From Candidatus Hydrogenedentota bacterium (GTDB lineage: Bacteria; Hydrogenedentota; Hydrogenedentia; Hydrogenedentales; SLHB01), in NCBI GenBank assembly GCA_022706165.1, contig JAKJDA010000049.1, positions 1-12,044 on the forward strand: 12,044 nt of DNA, in the 5' to 3' direction. Below are positions 1-7,134 of this stretch, one piece after another (the first letter of the stretch is position 1; every line of letters begins with the position of its first letter). The notes under the pieces are model-generated. The model was not told where the DNA came from, did no database searches, and was given only the letters and a program-made list of their open reading frames with translations. The position numbers were made by a program, and so were the translations under genes.

Positions 1-165
1 GGCGATGTCCTGAGTTTGGACAAATGGATTCACCGCGACGTCGCCAGCGGATGACGTCGCCTTGGCGGGCGATCCCCCGAGTTCCTTTCGTTTGGCGGTG
101 TCGCACGTGACACACAAAAGGGCCACCGCGCCTGCCAAAAGTATACTGTGTACAAGTATGCGCAT
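1..165 (-). CDS. Partial exported/lipoprotein-like protein, 5' end only
   Basis: This is an uninterrupted minus-strand reading frame of 55 codons from an ATG at 165 to the left edge, where it is cut off. The protein begins MRILVHSILLAGAVALLC, a short basic start and a hydrophobic core (about residues 4-19) typical of a Sec signal peptide. Cys21 follows (CVTC-D); it could be a lipidation cysteine, but Thr at -1 fits the lipobox poorly. After it comes a Gly/Ser/Ala/Lys-rich stretch like a flexible linker. The frame is open further upstream to an ATG at 255, but the signal peptide favours 165, and a good promoter lies just upstream at 191-219. The ribosome-binding site is weak: AAGG about 15 nt from the ATG. 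It is in the place where murG often follows ftsW, and an N-terminal signal peptide is not expected for MurG. The function is unknown. Confidence 0.6.
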   Translation of the reverse strand, partial: MRILVHSILLAGAVALLCVTCDTAKRKELGGSPAKATSSAGDVAVNPFVQTQDIA

Positions 166-190
166 TGTCGTACTGTCTTGCCTTACGCAT

Positions 191-219
191 AATATACGGG
201 ATTTTCTGCGAAAAGTCCA
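191..219 (-). promoter_or_regulatory. Sigma-70-type promoter for the left-edge gene
   Basis: On the minus strand there is TGGACT (214-219), a 17-nt spacer and TATATT (191-196). These match the -35 consensus at 4 of 6 positions and the -10 consensus at 5 of 6. Transcription would start near 184, about 20 nt before the ATG at 165. It lies in the 134-nt gap after ftsW, so the left-edge gene probably has its own transcription start. Called by eye. Confidence 0.5.
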
Positions 220-299
220 GCACAAACGTATGCAATCAAGAGAAGCCGTGGCCATGAATCCACGTCCGCCCTGGATCAATAAATTATGGGGGTTTCGGA

Positions 300-1448
300 T
301 TAGCGAGCGGGGGCGGAAATGGCCGGGCGCGGCTCTCGGGCTTTGACAATGGCCGGAGCCGGTCGGCGCTCCTCGTCACGGGCTTGGATGCCGACGTTGA
401 GCAAAATGCCGATCAGCGTCAGGTTGACAATCAAGGCGGTTCCGCCGGAGCTGATGAAGGGAAGCGGCAGCCCCTTGGTGGGGAGAAGTCCGGTGACGAC
501 GCCCATGTTGAAGGCGGCCTGAAAGCTAATGCACATCGCGATTCCCGAGGCCAGGAGAGTGCCCAACAAGTCGCGCGCGGACAAAGCGATCCGCACGGCC
601 AACACGAGAAGCGCCGCGAATAGACCTACGACAAATAGCGTGCCCGCCAATCCCAGTTCTTCGCCCAACACGGACATGATGAAATCGGTATGCGCGAAAG
701 GAAGGTAGAACAGTTTCTGTTCGCTGGCTCCCGGTCCCTGACCCAGCAGACCGCCCCGGGCGAAGGCCGCCCAGGATTCGATGAGTTGCAGCCCTTCGTC
801 GCTGCGGTACTCCCAGGGCCGGGTGTACACCTGCCACCGTTCCCATCGGTAATCGTTTGACCGGATCAGCCAGTAGCAGAGGCCGGCGCAAGGAACCACG
901 CTCACGAAAAGATGGAGCCAACGCGCCCCGGCCATGGTCATGAGCATGAGGGTTGTCATGCCGAGAATTACAGGGCCGCCGAGGTCTTGTTCCGCGAGGA
1001 CAAGCGCGGCAAAGGCCCCGGCCACGATCATGGGGGGCGCATAACCTTTGAAAAGGGATCGGATGTGGCGTTGGTTCTCGGAGGCGATGACGGAAACGAG
1101 GACGATGACCGCGATCTTGGCCAATTCGGAGGGCTGAAAACGGAATCCAAACAGGGACAGCCAACGACGGGCTCCGTTGACTTCGTCGCCGATGAGCAGC
1201 ACCAGGACGAGCAACGTGGCGACGAAGAGCGCTCCCGCCCCTAGAACCAGTCGGTTTGTGAAAATGTGGTAGTCCACGCGCAGGGCGATCAACATGCACA
1301 ACAGTCCCGCGGCGACAAAGAGCAGTTGCCGCCAGAGTTCGCCGAAGGGATCGCTGCTTTGAACCGAAGCGGCGCTGTATACCATCAATACGCCGACCAG
1401 GACGAGGGCCAAGGCCACGTTGATCGCGAAGACGGAGGTTTTTTTCAT
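300..1448 (-). CDS. ftsW: FtsW, septal peptidoglycan glycosyltransferase (SEDS family)
   Basis: This is a polytopic inner-membrane SEDS protein that polymerises lipid II into septal glycan strands together with FtsI. It has 382 residues and about ten hydrophobic segments. Family signatures visible are NGARRWLSLFGFRFQPSELAK (91-111), the periplasmic HTDF at 253-256 followed by GEELG (Asp255 matches the conserved, presumed catalytic aspartate), and LPTKGLPLPFISSGGT (322-337). The C-terminal 27 or so residues are a cytoplasmic tail rich in Arg, Pro and Ala. The frame is open up to 1538, but the start at 1448 is preferred: AGGAG lies 8 nt upstream, its ATG overlaps the murD stop as ATGA, and the protein then begins MKKTSV just before the first membrane helix. 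It is the last gene of the run. No murG follows and no clear terminator is seen. Confidence 0.95.
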   Translation of the reverse strand: MKKTSVFAINVALALVLVGVLMVYSAASVQSSDPFGELWRQLLFVAAGLLCMLIALRVDYHIFTNRLVLGAGALFVATLLVLVLLIGDEVNGARRWLSLFGFRFQPSELAKIAVIVLVSVIASENQRHIRSLFKGYAPPMIVAGAFAALVLAEQDLGGPVILGMTTLMLMTMAGARWLHLFVSVVPCAGLCYWLIRSNDYRWERWQVYTRPWEYRSDEGLQLIESWAAFARGGLLGQGPGASEQKLFYLPFAHTDFIMSVLGEELGLAGTLFVVGLFAALLVLAVRIALSARDLLGTLLASGIAMCISFQAAFNMGVVTGLLPTKGLPLPFISSGGTALIVNLTLIGILLNVGIQARDEERRPAPAIVKAREPRPAISAPAR

Positions 1449-2797
1449 GACTGGCTCTCCTGAAGGCGCTCGCGCACGCAGGCTTTGAAAACGCGGCCAC
1501 GCTCTTCGAAATTTCGGAACATGTCGAAACTCGCGCACGCAGGCGATAACAACACGACGTCGCCAGGAACGGCGGCCTGAGCCGCAAACGCCACGGCGTC
1601 GCGCATGGTCAGAGCACGCCGCGCAGGCGTCAGGTCGCCAAACGCTTCTTCCAATAAAGGCGCATCCTCGCCCAGCGTCACCATGTGCTTTACGCGTTGG
1701 GCCACCAATGGGCGCAACGGACGATAGTCCGCGCCTTTTCCGCGTCCGCCTGCGATCAGCACGACAGGAGCCGAGAAGCTTTCGAGCGCCACTTTGAGGC
1801 TGTCGATGTTGGTGGATTTCGAGTCGTTGAAGAATTGTACGCCGTGCGCTTCGGCGACGAATTCAATGCGGTGCTCGACGCCGCGGAACGCGCGAAGACC
1901 TTCGAGAGTCTTCTCCCAATCGAAGCCGCCGGCGCGCATCATGCTGAGGGCGGCAATCGCGTTTTGCAGATTGTGTCGTCCAGGCAGTTGGATGTCGCTC
2001 GCTCGGGCGATTTCTTCGCCGCCCATGCGAATCGCGCCGGCGTCGAACCACAGACCGTTTTCTTGGCGCGCCGTGAGACTGAACGGCCAAATGCGCGCGG
2101 CGGTTCCGTCGGCCATCGCCTCCACCCGCGGATCGTCGGCGTTGATGATCGCCGCGTCCTCGGCGGTTTGGCAGGAAAACAGCTTGCCTTTCACGCGGAC
2201 GTATTCCTCGATCGCGCCATGGCGGGCGAGATGGTCGTCGGTCAGGTTGAGCACGGCGCCAATCCAAGGACGGAACGCGTCCGCCGTTTCGAGTTGGTAG
2301 CTGCTCACTTCGAGCACGATGAATTCGGGAGCCGGAGCCGCCATTGCCGCTTCCGACAGGGGATGGTCGTTGTTGCCGGCGAGCAAGACGCTGTGGCCGC
2401 ATGCCGCCACCATCGCGCGGAGCAATTCCGTCGTCGTGGTCTTGCCGTTGGTGCCGGTGACGGCAAGAATGCGGGAGGAGCAATGGCGCGAGGCGAATTC
2501 CATTTCGCCCATGACGGTCGCTCCGGCGGCGCGCGCAGCTTCGATGGGCGCGATGCGAGGCGACACGCCGGGACTAGGTATCACGAGGGATGCGCCCTCA
2601 AACGCACGGGCGGTATGGCCGCCGCATTCGTATGAAACGCCGAGTGCGTCGAGAATCTTCGTTTCCTCGAAGAACTCGTCGGCGGGTTTCGTCTCGGTCA
2701 CATAGACCGTAGCGCCCTCGCGCAACAGCAGGGGCGCGAGCGCAAGGGCCGTGCGGCCCATGCCAACCAGCGTCACTTTTTTTTCGTGGACATTCAC
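1445..2797 (-). CDS. murD: MurD, UDP-MurNAc-L-alanine:D-glutamate ligase
   Basis: This cytoplasmic ATP-dependent ligase adds D-glutamate to UDP-MurNAc-L-Ala. It has 450 residues, normal for the family. Visible are an N-terminal Rossmann-like glycine loop (GMGRTA, 12-17), the ATP loop GTNGKTTT (115-122), EVSSYQLE (163-170), NLTDDHL with the downstream Tyr-x3-Lys (Lys203, probably the carbamylated lysine), NDSKSTN (324-330), GGRGKGADY (350-358) and the C-terminal LSPACASFDMFRNFEERG (417-434). The start is GTG at 2797, 4 nt after the mraY stop, with GAGG 7 nt upstream inside the end of mraY, so translation is probably coupled. A run of eight A (2777-2784 on this strand) covers codons 5-7. The 3' end overlaps ftsW. 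Confidence 0.96.
   Translation of the reverse strand: MNVHEKKVTLVGMGRTALALAPLLLREGATVYVTETKPADEFFEETKILDALGVSYECGGHTARAFEGASLVIPSPGVSPRIAPIEAARAAGATVMGEMEFASRHCSSRILAVTGTNGKTTTTELLRAMVAACGHSVLLAGNNDHPLSEAAMAAPAPEFIVLEVSSYQLETADAFRPWIGAVLNLTDDHLARHGAIEEYVRVKGKLFSCQTAEDAAIINADDPRVEAMADGTAARIWPFSLTARQENGLWFDAGAIRMGGEEIARASDIQLPGRHNLQNAIAALSMMRAGGFDWEKTLEGLRAFRGVEHRIEFVAEAHGVQFFNDSKSTNIDSLKVALESFSAPVVLIAGGRGKGADYRPLRPLVAQRVKHMVTLGEDAPLLEEAFGDLTPARRALTMRDAVAFAAQAAVPGDVVLLSPACASFDMFRNFEERGRVFKACVRERLQESQS
1457..1461 (-). promoter_or_regulatory. Ribosome-binding site deciding the ftsW start
   Basis: AGGAG on the minus strand lies 8 nt before the ATG at 1448, within the end of murD. It supports the internal start over the longer frame that opens at 1538. 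Confidence 0.7.
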
Positions 2798-2801
2798 AAC
2801 G

Positions 2802-4250
2802 TCACCTCAGTTTCAGGGTGGCGAGACTCATCAACGCAAGGACCAAGGCAATGATCCAAAACCGGATGGTCACTTTGGTTTCCGACCAGCCCAGCAGTTC
2901 GAAGTGGTGGTGCAAGGGGGCCATGCGGAACACGCGCACATGCCGGAACTTGTACCAACCCACTTGAATCATGACGCTTAGCGCCTCGATCACGAACAGC
3001 CCGCCGACAAGAATGAGCAGCAATTCCTGTTTGGTCAGGACGGCCATTGTCCCGATCGCGCCGCCCAGCGCGAGCGAACCGGTGTCGCCCATGAAGACCT
3101 CTGCCGGATGCGAGTTGAACCATAGAAAACCGAGCCCCGCCCCCAGCAAGGCCGCGCCGAACACGGTGAGTTCCGATGCCTCCGGAACGTGTATCAAGAA
3201 AAGATAGGTGGCCCAATCTGCGCGGCTGACGATGTAGGCGATGGCGGTATAGGCGGTAAGGGAGACGATGGAGGCTCCTGCGGCAAGTCCGTCAAGACCG
3301 TCGGTGAGGTTCACGGCGTTTGACGCGCCGACTATGATGAAGATGACAAAGGGAATGTAGAGCGCGCCGAGAGGAATCAGCACCCATTTCAGTCCGGGCA
3401 CTTCGACGCGCGTGTGGACTTGCGTTGTGCTCGGCCAAAACGAGGCGGGAAATTGGCGTTCGAGGAGCATGCGGTTGAGACGCTGCCGATCGCGCTCGTC
3501 GAGCTGGCTGGGCCCGCGGGCGAGGAGTTGGGCGAGTTCCTTTTCGGCGGGCGGAATCTCCGCAGCGATTCCGGAGGCGAGGTCGGTCTTTGCCAGGATT
3601 TTGTTGATGGCGTGAAGCAAGCGGCGCTGCTGTTCTGGGTCGCCCGGATCGGTCAAGGGGGCGCTCGCCAACAACGCCGCGCCTTCGGCGCTGGCTTTCA
3701 CGGACAACATATCCGCAACATCACGCATGCCGCGCCAATCCCGGATGTCTTCGGCGATGAAATGGCCGCGGCTGAGGGCGATGGGATAGCAGTAGAGGAC
3801 GGCTCCCAGCATGAATCCGGCGAAAATTTGGCCCGCAAACTTGGCCTTGGCGCTCAACCCCTCATTTTGCTTGCGCCGGAGCTTGAGATAGTCGTCGAAA
3901 AATCCCACGCCGCCCAGAACCAGAAGCACCAGCGCCGCTAACAACACGAGACGGTTGCTCATACGCGCCCACAAGAGGAGAGCCGTCAAAGTGGAGAGCA
4001 GGATCAAGACGCCACCCATGGTGGGAGTTCCGGCCTTGTTCTTGTGGAGTTCGTGCAAGTCGGCGACATGGGCCTTGCGGATGTATTGGCCGATTTTGAG
4101 GCTATGCAGCAAACGAATCACGGTGGGGCCTATCGCGAGGGAAATGGCGAAGGCGGTCAACGCGGCGGCGCCCGCGCGGACGGTCAAATAGGTAAACACA
4201 TTGAAAACGCTGAGGTGCGGCACCAAATGCAGCGCAAGATAGTAGAGCAT
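2802..4250 (-). CDS. mraY: MraY, phospho-MurNAc-pentapeptide transferase with a large insertion
   Basis: This polytopic membrane enzyme transfers phospho-MurNAc-pentapeptide from UDP to undecaprenyl phosphate, making lipid I. Family signatures in order are KAGTPTMGG (72-80), the Asp pair FFDDYLK (Asp119/Asp120), NAVNLTDGLDGLAAG (311-325), FMGDTGSLALGG (386-397, with Asp389) and PLHHHFE (445-451). All catalytic elements are present. The protein has 482 residues against about 360 in E. coli. The excess lies between the helix after DDY (about 139-159) and the helix before NLTDG (about 289-308), at roughly residues 158-285. That stretch is hydrophilic and helix-prone and falls in an extracytoplasmic loop by the known topology. 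It is in frame with no stop. The start is ATG at 4250 with AGGA 7 nt upstream, overlapping the murF stop; the gap to murF is 9 nt. Confidence 0.95.
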   Translation of the reverse strand: MLYYLALHLVPHLSVFNVFTYLTVRAGAAALTAFAISLAIGPTVIRLLHSLKIGQYIRKAHVADLHELHKNKAGTPTMGGVLILLSTLTALLLWARMSNRLVLLAALVLLVLGGVGFFDDYLKLRRKQNEGLSAKAKFAGQIFAGFMLGAVLYCYPIALSRGHFIAEDIRDWRGMRDVADMLSVKASAEGAALLASAPLTDPGDPEQQRRLLHAINKILAKTDLASGIAAEIPPAEKELAQLLARGPSQLDERDRQRLNRMLLERQFPASFWPSTTQVHTRVEVPGLKWVLIPLGALYIPFVIFIIVGASNAVNLTDGLDGLAAGASIVSLTAYTAIAYIVSRADWATYLFLIHVPEASELTVFGAALLGAGLGFLWFNSHPAEVFMGDTGSLALGGAIGTMAVLTKQELLLILVGGLFVIEALSVMIQVGWYKFRHVRVFRMAPLHHHFELLGWSETKVTIRFWIIALVLALMSLATLKLR

Positions 4251-4259
4251 TTTCCGGTC

Positions 4260-5660
4260 CTATGGGTTCAAGGGCGCTTCACGCCCTGGCGAATGTGGCG
4301 AATCGCACGGCGTTTCTGGCGCGTATTTGTCCTGCAACGCCTGAATCACGCGCTCCATGCGCATGCCGCGCGATCCCTTGACGAGAAGCAGGTCTCCCGG
4401 CGAAGCGACAGCATGGATCGCATCGGCAATGGCTTGATGGGAATCAAGAACTTCCGCGTGGGGCGCGCCGGCCGCTTGGGCGGCGGCAATCATATCATGG
4501 GCATGCCCCCCTGCGGCAAACAGGTGCGTGACGCCCGCGCGCGCCGCCGCTTCGCCCACCTCGCGATGGAGAGGCGCCGCCGCTTCGCCGAGTTCGAACA
4601 TATCGCCCAACGCCGCAATCCGAGCCCCTTCGCGCGGCCACTCCTTCAATGCGGAGAGAGAGGCCGCCATGCTCGCGGGATTGGCGTTGTAGGTGTCGTC
4701 GATGACGTCGAGCGGGCCGATTTGTAGGCGCTTGAATCGCGTGGCGGTCGCGCACGCCGCACGCAGCGGCGCTTCAAAGTCGACGATGCCGTGACGCAGT
4801 CCGACCGCAATCGCAAGCAGCACGTTCTGCGCGTGCGCCCGGCAGCCAAGCGGCAGGAGCAGATCGCCAATCGGACGGACATGGAGGCGGGCTTCGCCGG
4901 GCGCCTCCCACGTGAAGGATTCAAGCGCAACATCGCCGCGCTGTCCAAACAGCACCTTCTCTCCTGGGAACGCCTGCGCGATTTGCATGCAGAACGGATC
5001 ATCCGCGTTCGCATAGAAAACTTTGGGGGGCGGCGACGCGCCAAGTATCTCGGCTTTCGCGTGTGCAACCTTTTCGATCGTGCCGAAACCTTCGAGATGC
5101 GCCGGGGCTATCAGCGTAATCGCGGCCTCCGTGGGCAGGGCGATCTCGCATAGTCTCGCGATTTCGCCGGAATGATTTGCGCCCATTTCAATGACGGCGC
5201 AGTCGGTTTCGCCGTCGATCCGCAGCACGCTGAGAGGGCAGCCGATTTCGTTGTTGAGATTTCCGAGGGTTTTGACGACGCGGTAGCGCGTGGCCAGCAG
5301 CGATGCGATGAGATCTTTGGTCGAGGTCTTGCCGCATGATCCCGTCAAGGCGATCACGGGGATGGCGCAACGCCGCCGATGATAGGTGGCAAATTGTTGC
5401 AGCGCGGCCAAGGCGTCCTTGACGATCAGGCATGGCCCGCCGTCATGCGGGCTGTGCGTAACGGCGGCAACGGCTCCTCTTGCGAAGGCGTCCGCCGCGA
5501 ACCGATCGCCATCGAAATGTTCGCCGCGCAACGCGAAGAAGAGATCGCCCGGTCGCAGGGTGCGCGTGTCCGTCGACACGGACTGCACATGCCGATCAAC
5601 TCCCGCCGGCGGCGCGTCGATAGCGCGCGCGATCTCGTCGAGTGCGTAGCGCCATGCCAT
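4260..5660 (-). CDS. murF: MurF, UDP-MurNAc-tripeptide:D-Ala-D-Ala ligase
   Basis: This cytoplasmic ATP-dependent ligase adds D-Ala-D-Ala to UDP-MurNAc-tripeptide, completing the pentapeptide that MraY uses. From the chosen ATG it has 466 residues. Visible are the N-terminal substrate domain with STDTR (29-33) and PGDLFFALRGEHFDG (37-51), the ATP loop ALTGSCGKTSTKD (104-116), LNNEIGCPL (135-143), APAHLEGFG (185-193), DDTYNANPASM (321-331) and VKGSRGMRMERV (427-438). The loop reads SCGKTST where many family members have SSGKTTT; this is probably harmless. The frame extends to an ATG at 5726 inside murE, but the start at 5660 is preferred: GGAGG lies 9 nt upstream, the murE stop is 1 nt away (TGACATG), and the usual family N-terminus begins there. 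The C-terminal tail after about 446 is Pro-rich and not conserved. Confidence 0.95.
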   Translation of the reverse strand: MAWRYALDEIARAIDAPPAGVDRHVQSVSTDTRTLRPGDLFFALRGEHFDGDRFAADAFARGAVAAVTHSPHDGGPCLIVKDALAALQQFATYHRRRCAIPVIALTGSCGKTSTKDLIASLLATRYRVVKTLGNLNNEIGCPLSVLRIDGETDCAVIEMGANHSGEIARLCEIALPTEAAITLIAPAHLEGFGTIEKVAHAKAEILGASPPPKVFYANADDPFCMQIAQAFPGEKVLFGQRGDVALESFTWEAPGEARLHVRPIGDLLLPLGCRAHAQNVLLAIAVGLRHGIVDFEAPLRAACATATRFKRLQIGPLDVIDDTYNANPASMAASLSALKEWPREGARIAALGDMFELGEAAAPLHREVGEAAARAGVTHLFAAGGHAHDMIAAAQAAGAPHAEVLDSHQAIADAIHAVASPGDLLLVKGSRGMRMERVIQALQDKYAPETPCDSPHSPGREAPLNP

Positions 5661-5661
5661 G

Positions 5662-7134
5662 TCAGCGCGCCTCCAACGCCGCGCGGGCGACTTCCCGATC
5701 GTCGAAATGGATGCGTTGCGCGCCAAGAATTTGATAAGTCTCGTGCCCTTTGCCGGCGATCAGCACGAGATCGCCGGATTTTGCCAGAGCGATGCCCCGT
5801 TGAATGGCAGCGGATCGGTCGGGGATCATCTCGTAGTATTCGCCCTTGCGTTTTCCGCTGCGTTGCACGCCCACCTCGATGTCGAGCATGATGCGCTCGG
5901 GGTCTTCCGATCGCGGATTATCCGACGTGACGATGCAGTAGTCCGCTCCTTGCGCCGCAACCATGCCCATTTTCGGGCGCTTGGTCTTGTCGCGGTCGCC
6001 GCCGCATCCAAACACGACGATGATGCGGCCCTTGCAGATGGCGCGCGCGGCGTTCAACACGTTGAGCAGTCCATCGTCGGTATGCGCGTAGTCGACAATC
6101 ACCTGGAAGTTCTGTCCGGCGTCCACGCGTTCAAAACGCCCCGCTATGCTCTCGACCGACGCAAGGCCTTCCGCAATCGCATCGAGCGGCGCGCCCAATC
6201 CGCCGCAAATGGCGATCACGGCGAGCGCATTCGATACATTGTGCAGGCCGGCCAGACGCAGCACGATATCGGCCTTGCCCCATGGCGTCATAGCCGTGAA
6301 GACGGTCTGGGCGGCGCCCAGGCGCACGTGTTCGGCGCGGCAATCTGCTCGTGGCGCGCCATAGGAGAGACAGCGAACGTTGGATGCCTGAACAAACTCT
6401 TGTGCGCTGGAATCGGCGAGGTTTACTACCGTGAATGCGTTGACGCCGCAAACGCATTCAAATAAGCGCAGCTTTGCGCGGCGATAGGCGTCCATGTCCT
6501 TGTGATAGTCGAGGTGATCTTGGGTGAGGTTCGTGAAGGCCGCCACGCGAAACTCGATGCCCGCGATGCGTTCCTGATCGATCGCGTGCGAGCTAACTTC
6601 CATCGCCACGTGACTCATGCCCGCGGCGCGCGCGCTTGCAAACAAGTTCGCCAGATCCTCGCCGAAAGGCGTTGTATGCGGCGCCTCGATGCTCTCGTTG
6701 CCGATGAAATAGCCGAGCGTTCCGAACACCGCGCAGGGATGCCCCGCGCGTTCGAGCGCGCGGCCCGTCATGGTGACCGTGCTCGATTTTCCATTGGTGC
6801 CGGTGACGCCGATGACGGTCATGTGTCGCGATGGATCGCCGTGAAGGGCGTGCGCGACGACGCCCAGAGCTCGGCGCGGCTGCGGGTGGAAGAGATACGG
6901 CACGCCTTCGAGTTCCGTAAGGTCCTCGCGATCGCCGAGAATGGCCACGGCGCCCGCGTTGACGGCTTGTCGCGCATACGCGTGGCCGTCGGCATGTTCG
7001 CCGCGCGCTGCGACAAACAAGCCTCCCGACTTGACGCGACGGGAGTCTTCCGTGACCGACGCGATATCGAGCGCCGTCGGGCCTGCGTTGCCGGCGTTAC
7101 ATCCCAGCAGTTTTTTGAGTTGGGGCCAATGCAT
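5662..7134 (-). CDS. murE: MurE, UDP-MurNAc-L-Ala-D-Glu:meso-diaminopimelate ligase
   Basis: This cytoplasmic ATP-dependent ligase adds the third stem-peptide residue. It has 490 residues, the family norm. Visible are the substrate-domain motif DSRRVKSGGLFVAARG (30-45), the ATP loop GVTGTNGKSST (109-119), HTTPFGEDL (153-161), EVSSHAIDQERI (179-190), NLTQDHLDYH (202-211), Lys221 at the expected carbamyl-lysine position, VDYAHTDD (347-354; the usual form is VDYAHTPD), FGCGGDRDKTKRPKMG (375-390) and DNPRSEDP (405-412). The DNPR motif marks the meso-diaminopimelate-adding type, so the peptidoglycan should be of the Gram-negative-like A1gamma kind. The start is ATG at 7134, inside the end of ftsI (38-nt overlap). 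No later start precedes the first conserved block. Its ribosome-binding site is weak, so translation may depend on ftsI. Confidence 0.96.
   Translation of the reverse strand: MHWPQLKKLLGCNAGNAGPTALDIASVTEDSRRVKSGGLFVAARGEHADGHAYARQAVNAGAVAILGDREDLTELEGVPYLFHPQPRRALGVVAHALHGDPSRHMTVIGVTGTNGKSSTVTMTGRALERAGHPCAVFGTLGYFIGNESIEAPHTTPFGEDLANLFASARAAGMSHVAMEVSSHAIDQERIAGIEFRVAAFTNLTQDHLDYHKDMDAYRRAKLRLFECVCGVNAFTVVNLADSSAQEFVQASNVRCLSYGAPRADCRAEHVRLGAAQTVFTAMTPWGKADIVLRLAGLHNVSNALAVIAICGGLGAPLDAIAEGLASVESIAGRFERVDAGQNFQVIVDYAHTDDGLLNVLNAARAICKGRIIVVFGCGGDRDKTKRPKMGMVAAQGADYCIVTSDNPRSEDPERIMLDIEVGVQRSGKRKGEYYEMIPDRSAAIQRGIALAKSGDLVLIAGKGHETYQILGAQRIHFDDREVARAALEAR
5670..5674 (-). promoter_or_regulatory. 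Ribosome-binding site deciding the murF start
   Basis: GGAGG on the minus strand lies 9 nt before the ATG at 5660, inside the last codons of murE. It favours the 466-residue form of MurF over the 488-residue open frame. Confidence 0.7.

Noticed and set aside
35..60. Inverted and direct repeat GACGTCGC at 35-42 and 53-60
   Set aside because: It lies inside the left-edge coding frame, is not followed by a T-run, and GACGTC is itself palindromic, so chance and codon use can explain it.
165..170. Plus-strand promoter-like pair TTGTCG (165-170) and CATAAT (188-193)
   Set aside because: The spacing is good, but it would drive transcription into the antisense of ftsW with no gene to serve. The minus-strand promoter on the same AT-rich patch fits a gene better.
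246..263. Possible ftsW terminator, CGTGG and CCACG stem on the minus strand
   Set aside because: The stem has only 5 bp with an 8-nt loop and no proper T-run, too weak to call.
62..346. Plus-strand open frame of 94 codons near the left edge
   Set aside because: It overlaps both the signal-peptide frame on the minus strand and the ftsW end, and has no ribosome-binding site or protein features.
526..1587. Minus-strand open frame of 353 codons in another frame over ftsW and murD
   Set aside because: It is Arg/Pro-rich with no hydrophobic segments and no motifs, while the ftsW frame shows SEDS signatures throughout.
1685..2635. Long plus-strand open frame of 316 codons
   Set aside because: It lies wholly opposite murD, whose full set of ligase motifs is intact. 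The translation is rich in Arg, His and Ala with no recognisable domain, as expected for an antisense shadow in GC-rich DNA.
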